Below are positions 8,614 to 15,480 of a stretch of DNA of 64,000 nucleotides, piece by piece (positions within the stretch are counted from its first letter, which is position 1; every line of letters starts with the position of its first letter). Made by a program: the position numbers and the translations under genes. This DNA is from JAJDAT01 sp964344185 (GTDB lineage: Bacteria; Nitrospinota; Nitrospinia; Nitrospinales; JAJDAT01). The stretch is taken from contig CAYFMN010000008.1 of the NCBI GenBank assembly GCA_964344185.1, positions 57,421 to 121,420 of the forward strand. The letters run 5' to 3'. A model generated the notes under the pieces. The model was not told the DNA's origin. It worked only from the letters and a program-made list of their open reading frames with translations, and made no database searches.

Positions 8614-9417
8614 TCAAACCATCATGTACTTGTTTTGATTTGAAGTTTCTTTTTGCCTTTCATCCAAACCGTATAACAAGACCAAATCGCACATTTCTTG
8701 AATTCTGGAAAATGAACGAAGTCCAATTCTAGGGCCTAAGAAAAATTCTTCTTTTTCACGGTCTAATAAATAGTTTGTTGTGAAAATTGGGATGATGTTT
8801 CCAGCGTTATAAATTTGGGATACTAAATCGTCCAAAACGCTTCTTCCCCATTCCCAATTGGTGTCTTGACGACCTTTTCCCAATTCGTCTATTACGACAA
8901 GGGGGTAGTTTAAAATTTTGTCGAAAAGGTCTCGTTCTGATCGATTTTTAGAAAATCCATCGCGAATGTTGGAAAGCAGATTTGAAAAATCCAAAAAGAT
9001 GCCAGAGATGTCATGATTTAATATGCATGATTTAAGTAGTGCGATCGCGAGATGGGTTTTACCAAGACCTGGATTGCCAATAAAAATTAAGCCTTTTTTT
9101 GCAGATAGAATGTTTTTAGATAGGTTTATAGATTTCGTTTTAGCTAGTTCTTGGCTGTTGTGTTTGGGATAATAGTTTTCAAAATTGCAATTGTGAAATC
9201 GACCTGGTATTTCTGCTTTATTTAAACGAGCAAGACGGATTTTAAAATTTTGACAATGACATTTTTCGAATGAGTAAAGCGCCTTAGGTTTTTGATTGCG
9301 TATTTTTCCAATTCCTCTACAAGTCAAACATTGAGCTTGTTCGCAAATTGCGTAGGACGCTTGGTTCGATTCAACAAATGAATAGAATTTTTCTTTTTCT
9401 TTGGTTTCTTCAGTCAT
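8614..9417 (-). CDS. DnaC/IstB-like helicase-loader ATPase
   Basis: 267 residues. It has an N-terminal cysteine cluster (Cys25, Cys30, Cys33, Cys53, Cys55) that could bind zinc, then an AAA+ core with Walker A GNPGLGKT at 114-121 and Walker B LVVIDE at 173-178, then an arginine-rich end with GPRIGLRSFSRIQEMC. This is the DnaC-type loader plan, which puts the replicative helicase on phage origins. It starts 14 bases after the DUF1376 gene's stop, so the two form a replication operon. An IstB transposition ATPase is excluded by the lack of a transposase partner. Confidence 0.8.
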   Translation of the reverse strand: MTEETKEKEKFYSFVESNQASYAICEQAQCLTCRGIGKIRNQKPKALYSFEKCHCQNFKIRLARLNKAEIPGRFHNCNFENYYPKHNSQELAKTKSINLSKNILSAKKGLIFIGNPGLGKTHLAIALLKSCILNHDISGIFLDFSNLLSNIRDGFSKNRSERDLFDKILNYPLVVIDELGKGRQDTNWEWGRSVLDDLVSQIYNAGNIIPIFTTNYLLDREKEEFFLGPRIGLRSFSRIQEMCDLVLLYGLDERQKETSNQNKYMMV

Positions 9418-9431
9418 AATTTCATCACCCC

Positions 9432-10343
9432 TTACAAAATGAATTTTGAATTTGAGCCATTGGATCCGTTTAAGCCATTAACAGTGGCGGTTTTAGGTAG
9501 CCTTGAACAGTTTTTTCTTGCTTCAGCTTTGGCCCATTTGTTTCTGAGATCTTTTGGAGATAGGATATTTGCTTTCCAACTGAAGCCGTTGTTTTGAGAT
9601 GGTTGCTCTAGAATCCATTGGTATAGTCCCCAAATTTCACGTACTTCGTGTCCATCCTCTGTTTGCATTAGCTTTACGTCTTTTGCCCACGTGTTTAGAT
9701 CGGGATCTTTATTTTTTCCGTTGAATAAACTAGGGGCAAATTCTCGAATTTCATTAAGCATGAATTTAGCGAAATCCATATGTTCTTCAGAAAAATCAAA
9801 ACGAGAATTTTTTTCTTTCTCTAAATTTCTTGGGTTTGAATTTTTGTGGAAGAGAGAGTTTTGATTAGATTTTGAAGATGAAGGTGAAGGTGAGGATGAA
9901 GGGCTATTTTTTGGTATAGAGGGAGCTAATGGCAAATCTTTGGTTTGTGATTCTTTAGCTATTTTAAATTCTTTATCAGAAGATTTATTTTGCCATCTTT
10001 TTTGAGCTCCTTTTTTACCTGCAGCGGACTTAGTTCTCTGGTATTCCAACATTTCTGATCGGACGAAATAAAGTTTAGAATTTATTAAGCGATCTTTTTT
10101 CTCGGGGTGTGGTTCGAAACATTCTTTGACTTGTGATCCGTGAATATTCCAGTCGGAACCGAGGCGGGATAAAGCCGATAGTTTTTCATCGCTATTCGGG
10201 ATAGAACAATCTGGATCATTCCATGCATAACAAAGAAGGCGAATGTAAGCGCCCTCTTGAGCTGGATTCATTAAGGCAATATTGGTGCTACTTAACCAAT
10301 CATTTGGATAAAACTGGAACGCGGGAGCTAGTGATTTAGCCAT
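9432..10343 (-). CDS. DUF1376 phage replication-initiation-like protein
   Basis: 303 residues. Residues 1-100 match DUF1376 (FQFYPNDWLSSTNIALMNPA, then EGAYIRLLCYAWNDPDC), a winged-helix-like domain found at the N-terminus of phage replication proteins. A basic linker AAGKKGAQKRWQN follows, then a serine-rich low-complexity tract near 140-165. The C-terminal region (about 180-290) contains WGLYQWILEQPSQNNGFSWK and SPKDLRNKWAKA, typical of origin-binding replication proteins. AGGAG lies eight bases before the ATG. Pairing with the DnaC-like gene supports a role in origin recognition. Confidence 0.75.
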   Translation of the reverse strand: MAKSLAPAFQFYPNDWLSSTNIALMNPAQEGAYIRLLCYAWNDPDCSIPNSDEKLSALSRLGSDWNIHGSQVKECFEPHPEKKDRLINSKLYFVRSEMLEYQRTKSAAGKKGAQKRWQNKSSDKEFKIAKESQTKDLPLAPSIPKNSPSSSPSPSSSKSNQNSLFHKNSNPRNLEKEKNSRFDFSEEHMDFAKFMLNEIREFAPSLFNGKNKDPDLNTWAKDVKLMQTEDGHEVREIWGLYQWILEQPSQNNGFSWKANILSPKDLRNKWAKAEARKNCSRLPKTATVNGLNGSNGSNSKFIL

Positions 10344-10469
10344 TTGTTATTCTCCTGCTAATGGCGTATTAGTGGCGGTGTTAATAAATGTCAAAAGCAA
10401 AACTAAGCCACTGTCAAAATGAGACAAGGCTATCTATTGGTTTTTGGTAACGCAGAGCTGTGGCAACTT

Positions 10470-10490
10470 ATGTAGCCAAAATGTAGCCAA
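10470..10490. promoter_or_regulatory. Two direct copies of ATGTAGCCAA, 11-bp spacing
   Basis: ATGTAGCCAA occurs at 10470-10479 and again at 10481-10490. The 11-base phase puts both copies on the same face of the helix. They lie about 130 bases upstream of the start of the phage replication operon, where an operator or origin iteron could sit. Only two copies are seen, so chance is not excluded. Confidence 0.3.
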
Positions 10491-10687
10491 GGCTCTTCAT
10501 TTAAGGTTTTGTTATGTTTTAAAAAGTAGGATCAAAATTGCGAGAACGAGTTGAAAATAAAACGCTGAAGTTTCAAACACCCGATATACAAAGAATATTG
10601 AATATGCAATTATTCTCAGGCACATAAATGGCATTCAAGAGGTTTGGCAGTGGGATTTGCTTTCCTAGTGTGGAGAGTTTTTGCAGG

Positions 10688-10717
10688 ATTTTTTCAAAAT
10701 GAGAATTTTGAAAAAAT
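10688..10717. promoter_or_regulatory. Perfect 13-bp inverted repeat with GAGA loop
   Basis: ATTTTTTCAAAAT is followed by GAGA and then by its exact reverse complement. The stem is almost all A/T, so it would be weak as an RNA hairpin. It could be a protein-binding palindrome or, since each strand ends in a short T-rich arm, a weak bidirectional terminator. Confidence 0.4.
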
Positions 10718-10999
10718 ATTTAAACTTATTGATTAAGAACTTTTGTAGAGTTATGAGTTTAGATGAGGCCTTGTCGCTGAATCTTCTTGTGAAATTTGTT
10801 TGGCGGGCTTTAAAGTTTTTTATTACTTTTACTTTGAGAGTTGGTATCGGTATATGAAATCAAGGGGGAGGAGATTATTCCAGGTTAGATAGTTTTTCTT
10901 TAGGTTTTAAATAATTTAGACAGTGTTTCATCAATAGTTTTTTTGTGTTTAAACTATTTAAGAAAAAGTCTTATAAAGAATCCCTAAAAATATTCCAAA

Positions 11000-11206
11000 C
11001 TATTGGTTATTGTAATCTCTTAAATAATGATATTTAAAAGCTGTATAAAGCGGACAGTTACCAATTAATCCCGTTGTTAATGGCCCAATTCCCAGAGCAA
11101 ACATTACGATTCCTAATCGCGCTCCAAAAAAAATTCCCCATCCGATAAAAAGACTTCCAATGAATATTCTCATTAATCTTTCTGTTTTTCCTATATTAGA
11201 AATCAT
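11000..11206 (-). CDS. DUF2892 (YgaP-type) small inner-membrane protein
   Basis: 68 residues from MISNIGKTERLMRIFIG, with two membrane segments (IFIGSLFIGWGIFFGA; LGIVMFALGIGPLTTGLIG) and the GNCPLYTAFKY end characteristic of DUF2892, the membrane half of YgaP-like rhodaneses. I start at the ATG at 11206 because the family normally begins right before N-x-G-K-T-E-R and AAGGA lies nine bases upstream. An in-frame ATG at 11272 with its own AAAGG site would add 22 residues. Function is unknown in the family. Confidence 0.75.
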   Translation of the reverse strand: MISNIGKTERLMRIFIGSLFIGWGIFFGARLGIVMFALGIGPLTTGLIGNCPLYTAFKYHYLRDYNNQ

Positions 11207-11483
11207 GGCGTGTTTTCCTTGTTTGGGTTTAATCGTTTTAGCTTGAGAAAGGTTTCTATCGACATAAGCCATTTAACCTTTAGGCTTTACCCTAGTATTA
11301 AATATAGGCATTAAATTAAAAATCGCCAGGAGAGCTATATTGATGAAGCGAAATGGTGAGTTTGTTTGTAGTAGAGCTACTACAAAAATTAGAAAACTTG
11401 TTATTATCGATTTTGTTTGAGTAGAAAAATAGGATGGCTTAATTAGAAAATTACCAGGGGAGTTTAAAGTTTTCTAATTTTTT

Positions 11484-12587
11484 TTAAGATGGGTTTGATG
11501 ATTTCACGCGAGTAACAAAGTGGTCTAGGTTTTCTCGCATTGAAAACTGTTTTGCAAACTTGTTAGCTTGTTCTTTGTTGTCAAACTTTTCTACATTTAC
11601 TTTATAAAGTACTTGCTCATCTTTTTGGAATGGAGTTATGAATGCTGAATATCCTTTCCTCGCAAGCGTCGAAATCATTTTTTGCGCATAGGTTTTAGTT
11701 TTATAAGCGCCTACTTGAACTGTATAGAAAAAAGACTTAACGGCCTTAATAATTGGATTTTCTTTTTGGGGCTCGTTTTTTGATTCACTTGTTTTGATTT
11801 CTTTTTTAGTTTTGATTTTAATGGTTTGATTTAGCTTTGGTGGATTGAAATTTGACGTAATTTCTGCAATTTCCCTTGCCGACTCTGGCTCGATTTGCGG
11901 CGACTTGAAAATTTCTTCTTTTCGGGCCGATTCAGGTTCTGTTATTAATGACGTTAAATTTTCAGTCAATTTATGAACTATTTTATCTAGATTCAATTTA
12001 TTTGTTACTAATTCTACTGGAGCTATTGCCGCTGCGAAAATTCCGGTTGGAATTTTTCCGATTCCTTCAAAATCGGTTTCTGTTTGATTAGCGGTCCAAA
12101 GTATTTCTCCCGTTCTGGTATCCGTTAAGGTTACTGAAGCCGTTAATTCAATTGAAGAGTGAAGCACCGCATAAGAACGTTCTACTTTTGACATTACTGG
12201 ATAAAGAACAGCATCGGCACCTAATATTTCACCTAATTGTATAGCGTTAACTTTTTCTATTTGGTTTGGGTGACGGATGTCATTTTGTTCTAGTAGTTTG
12301 TCAACTATGTATCGTTCAATTAATTTAAAATGTGATCGTTTAAAATTTGCGTATAGACTTTGTCGGAATAGCTCTGCGGCTTCTTTTTGCTTAGGGTCTG
12401 AAATCTGTACTGGCAGAATGGCCACTAATAGATTTTTGGATAGTTTTGCCAGATTTCCTGAAATCTTAGTTACAGGTTTTTGCGTAGCGCACCCTATTGT
12501 TGTAGTTAGAATTAAAAAAGCCATGACTATTAAACTGGTAGCTTTATGGACTTTTTTATGTCGATCAATTTTTGAGTTTTTTTTCAT
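11484..12587 (-). CDS. Lipoprotein with CsgG/GNA1162-like domain and C-terminal SPOR domain
   Basis: 367 residues. A basic start and hydrophobic run lead to Cys33 (TTTIGCATQ), a lipoprotein signal. Residues about 50-210 resemble the curli-secretion CsgG/GNA1162 fold (LLVAILPVQISDPKQKEAAE, then LGADAVLYPV, then TDTRTGEILWTANQ). After a charged linker, residues about 285-360 form a SPOR domain (YTVQVGAYKTKTYAQKMIST). SPOR domains bind glycan strands stripped of peptide stems, usually at division septa. The start overlaps the upstream lipoprotein gene by 23 bases. I infer an outer-membrane lipoprotein reaching the cell wall. Confidence 0.75.
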   Translation of the reverse strand: MKKNSKIDRHKKVHKATSLIVMAFLILTTTIGCATQKPVTKISGNLAKLSKNLLVAILPVQISDPKQKEAAELFRQSLYANFKRSHFKLIERYIVDKLLEQNDIRHPNQIEKVNAIQLGEILGADAVLYPVMSKVERSYAVLHSSIELTASVTLTDTRTGEILWTANQTETDFEGIGKIPTGIFAAAIAPVELVTNKLNLDKIVHKLTENLTSLITEPESARKEEIFKSPQIEPESAREIAEITSNFNPPKLNQTIKIKTKKEIKTSESKNEPQKENPIIKAVKSFFYTVQVGAYKTKTYAQKMISTLARKGYSAFITPFQKDEQVLYKVNVEKFDNKEQANKFAKQFSMRENLDHFVTRVKSSNPS

Positions 12588-13560
12588 TATCGGACAAATT
12601 TAAATAAGCTTTTTGAACGGGAATTTTAGCGGTAGAAAGCGCTATACCGTGTAACGCTTTTTTTCCAGTTAGGCCTATTTTGTTTTTTAGCCTTCCTATT
12701 ATCAATGCATTTTGGAAATGGTCTTCAGGTTGAACTGAATAAGTTCCGGTATAGGAACCTAGCTGGGTTTCTTCTAATGGTATAGAGTACTGCGAATTAC
12801 CTATATCGAATGAGGCGGATAATTTAGGAGAACCTGTTAAAGTTACTTCGATGATATCCCCGGGCTCCAATTTTTTATTTGATTCAATATTTGCAAAGAT
12901 TCCTGAGATTTTAGGAAGTTTTATTCTACTTTTAGCAATTTCCTCTGGGTCTGGAATGTTTCGGACGACTTTGTATGAAAATTGCTCGGCTAATTTATAA
13001 TAGGCTTTTTCAGTATCTGAATTAGCTATTTGCTGGCGTACTATATCTACGATAGTAGGAGTTACAATGCTAGATTGGTCTACTTCTTCATGGTTTAAAT
13101 CCCATAAAACTTCCCCCGTCCTTAAATCAACCAATTGCATTTCAGCTTTAATCCAGGTTTCTGCATATATCCCTGCAGTGAAATTATTTGAATTAAGTAG
13201 CTTGCCTTGGATTATTGCATCCACTCCTAAAGTTTTCCGTAATTTCCTCAATGGAAGTTTTTTGGAATAACTTACATCTTCAAGTTTGTTTTCTCGCAAG
13301 ATTTTGTCAATTTGGTTAAGAGGCAAATCCGAAAAGCTTAGGTAGCTAAAGTAATTATAAAAAACGTCTCTTAAAATTTTTTCGGTGCCTATATCTATAA
13401 AATCACCATTTTTTTCGGTGGCAAAGGGTAAGATTGCAACGGAAATAGGGTAAGAGTTGTACAGAGGCGATTTATGCACTTTAACTTTTGCCGCTCCGCA
13501 CGCGCCAAAAAGTAGAGCTAGAATAGTAGTCGAAATAAGTCTAAGGGAATGTTTGCTCAT
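12565..13560 (-). CDS. GNA1162/DUF799-like lipoprotein
   Basis: 331 residues with a signal peptide ending near Cys21 (LLFGACGAAK). The mature N-terminal half has the pattern YPISVAILPFATEKNG, LGVDAIIQGKLLN and DLRTGEVLWDLNHEE, like GNA1162/DUF799 and the CsgG N-domain, and related in layout to the downstream protein. Residues about 225-310 form an extra beta-rich domain with ITLTGSPKLSASFDIG-type strands. Probably anchored in the outer membrane and acting with the SPOR lipoprotein translated from the same message. No enzyme motif is visible. Confidence 0.7.
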   Translation of the reverse strand: MSKHSLRLISTTILALLFGACGAAKVKVHKSPLYNSYPISVAILPFATEKNGDFIDIGTEKILRDVFYNYFSYLSFSDLPLNQIDKILRENKLEDVSYSKKLPLRKLRKTLGVDAIIQGKLLNSNNFTAGIYAETWIKAEMQLVDLRTGEVLWDLNHEEVDQSSIVTPTIVDIVRQQIANSDTEKAYYKLAEQFSYKVVRNIPDPEEIAKSRIKLPKISGIFANIESNKKLEPGDIIEVTLTGSPKLSASFDIGNSQYSIPLEETQLGSYTGTYSVQPEDHFQNALIIGRLKNKIGLTGKKALHGIALSTAKIPVQKAYLNLSDNEKKLKN

Positions 13561-13758
13561 TTATTTATTTGTATTTAAATGAGTTAGTGGTAATAAGCTC
13601 TACAAAAGAATATTGTTTATTTTTTATTAAATTAGCATAAATTTTAATAAAAATAAATTAATTATAATGATTTTGACGTCTTTTCATCCTCCAATTAATA
13701 TGTATTGTTATTTGCCTTGGGTTGCTTTGAAGGTGGTTTCCAAACAAAGTATTCAGCA

Positions 13759-13787
13759 TTGATTTGGAATAATTGATTGGATTTAAT
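13759..13787 (+). promoter_or_regulatory. Possible sigma-70 promoter for OppA-like gene
   Basis: TTGATT at 13759-13764 and TTTAAT at 13782-13787 are 17 bases apart, upstream of the OppA-like start at 13844. Both hexamers are imperfect in a very AT-rich interval, so the match is only suggestive. Confidence 0.25.
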
Positions 13788-13843
13788 GAGATAATAACCT
13801 TTTGGAGAATCCTAGATAAAGTTAATTGAGAGTTTCATTTTTT

Positions 13844-15424
13844 ATGTTGGTTCGAAATTTTTCTAAAGTTTTATGTGCATTGATATTGCTGCTGTGGGCA
13901 GTTTCCTGTTCGCCGTCTATTTCTAACTCTGATAAGACATTTCGTTTAGCTTTGCATGCTGAGCCTCCCACTCTTGATTGGTCCTTAGCGACAGATCACG
14001 TTGCGTTTGACGTATTAACAAATCTTATGGAGGGGCTAACGCAATACAATCAAAAGATGGAGCCTATTCCAGCGATTGCGAAAAAATGGGAATTTTCTCA
14101 AGATGGCAAAACAATCACTTTTTTCTTGAGAGACGACGTTCGTTGGACGGATGGTAAGCCAGTAACCGCTATGGATTTTGAATATTCGTGGAAACGACTT
14201 TTAAACCCTGCAACTGCAGCTGAGTACGCTTATTTCCTATTCGATATTGAGAATGCTTTCGAATACAACTCCGGAAAAATAAAGGATCCAAGCCGTTTAG
14301 GAATAGAAACAGTATCTCCAACTATATTGAGAGTTAGGCTAAAGCGACCTGTTTATTATTTTCCTTCAATAACAACTTTTATGGTTACATTTCCACAACG
14401 CAAAGACTTAATTGAAAAATATGGCGACCATTGGACAGATCCGGAACATATTGTGACAACAGGACCTTTTGCGTTAGAAGAATGGAGGCATGAATATAAA
14501 TTAATTTTTAAATCCAACCCGCGATATTATGGTAAGCCGCCTCAGGTTGAAAAGATAATAGCTTACGTTGTTGAAGAAACGACGACTGCATTAACTTTAT
14601 ATGAAACTGGAGAGCTTGATATGGCGTTATTGTCTCCAGTTTCTATACCTCATTATAGAAATAGTCTTGAATATAGAACTTTACCTTTATTAAGGGGTTA
14701 TTATTATGGTTTTACTGTTACCGAAAAACCTTTCGACAACCCATTAGTACGAAGGGCTTTTGCCCATTCTATAGACCGATCTCAATTACCTGATATTCTA
14801 CAAGGGGGAGAAGTCCCTGTTTCTTCTTGGATTCCAGTTGGATTATTAGGATACAGTTCAGATATTGGAGCTAAGTTTAACCCAAAAAAAGCTCGTTCAT
14901 TATTATCCAAGGCGGGTTTTCCCGGCGGTAAGGGGTTGCCTCCCATTACGTTGGTTTATAATACCGATCAAACGCATAGGTTAGTCGCGGAATATATCCA
15001 AGATCAATGGCGAAGGCATTTAAATGTAAAAGTTGAATTAGATAGCCAAGAGTGGAAGGTGTTCTTAAGCCGTTTAAAAACAGATCCTCCTCAAATATTT
15101 AGATTAGGGTGGGGAGCAGACTTTCCGGATCCGGATAATTTTATGAATTTGTTTCTTTCTACAAGTGGGAACAATCATCTAAATTGGAGCCACTTGGAAT
15201 ATGATCAAATAGTTGATCGCGCGGCTTTAGAGAGGGACCCAAAGGTAAGAAAAGAACTTTATGATAAGGCGCAAAGAATTCTTACGGAAAGCGAAGCGGT
15301 CATTATTCCTCTTTTTGTGACAGCAAAAAATCTTCTAGTCAAATCTTATGTGGGTGGGTTGGAATTGAACGCTCTAGATCAGATTTTTTGGAAACGCATT
15401 AGTTTTATTAATGAAGTAAGTTAG
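13844..15424 (+). CDS. Peptide ABC transporter substrate-binding lipoprotein, OppA-like
   Basis: 526 residues starting MLVRNFSKVLCALI, with a lipobox AVSC. The SBP family 5 signature is clear: FRLALHAEPPTLDWSLATDH, then LTQYNQKMEPIPAIAKKWEF and FLRDDVRWTDGKPVTAMDFE, with C-terminal WGADFPDPDNFMNLF. Such proteins bind oligopeptides or similar solutes in the periplasm for an ABC importer. No permease or ATPase gene is adjacent, so it is an orphan subunit, or it acts with a distant transporter or in signalling. A TTG codon 18 bases upstream could be an alternative start. Confidence 0.85.
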   Translation: MLVRNFSKVLCALILLLWAVSCSPSISNSDKTFRLALHAEPPTLDWSLATDHVAFDVLTNLMEGLTQYNQKMEPIPAIAKKWEFSQDGKTITFFLRDDVRWTDGKPVTAMDFEYSWKRLLNPATAAEYAYFLFDIENAFEYNSGKIKDPSRLGIETVSPTILRVRLKRPVYYFPSITTFMVTFPQRKDLIEKYGDHWTDPEHIVTTGPFALEEWRHEYKLIFKSNPRYYGKPPQVEKIIAYVVEETTTALTLYETGELDMALLSPVSIPHYRNSLEYRTLPLLRGYYYGFTVTEKPFDNPLVRRAFAHSIDRSQLPDILQGGEVPVSSWIPVGLLGYSSDIGAKFNPKKARSLLSKAGFPGGKGLPPITLVYNTDQTHRLVAEYIQDQWRRHLNVKVELDSQEWKVFLSRLKTDPPQIFRLGWGADFPDPDNFMNLFLSTSGNNHLNWSHLEYDQIVDRAALERDPKVRKELYDKAQRILTESEAVIIPLFVTAKNLLVKSYVGGLELNALDQIFWKRISFINEVS

Positions 15425-15480
15425 TTGTTGTTTTCTCAACGGCTCTAGCGCCTCTTTGGAAAATATGATAGTAATAAGTT

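Larger units (their letters stand above)
10344..10999. other. Gene-free right flank of the phage segment
   Basis: 656 bases with no supported gene. It contains an 11-bp-period direct repeat upstream of the replication operon and a perfect AT-rich palindrome at 10688-10717. The prophage border may lie here, but I could not identify an att core or a tRNA remnant. Confidence 0.4.
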
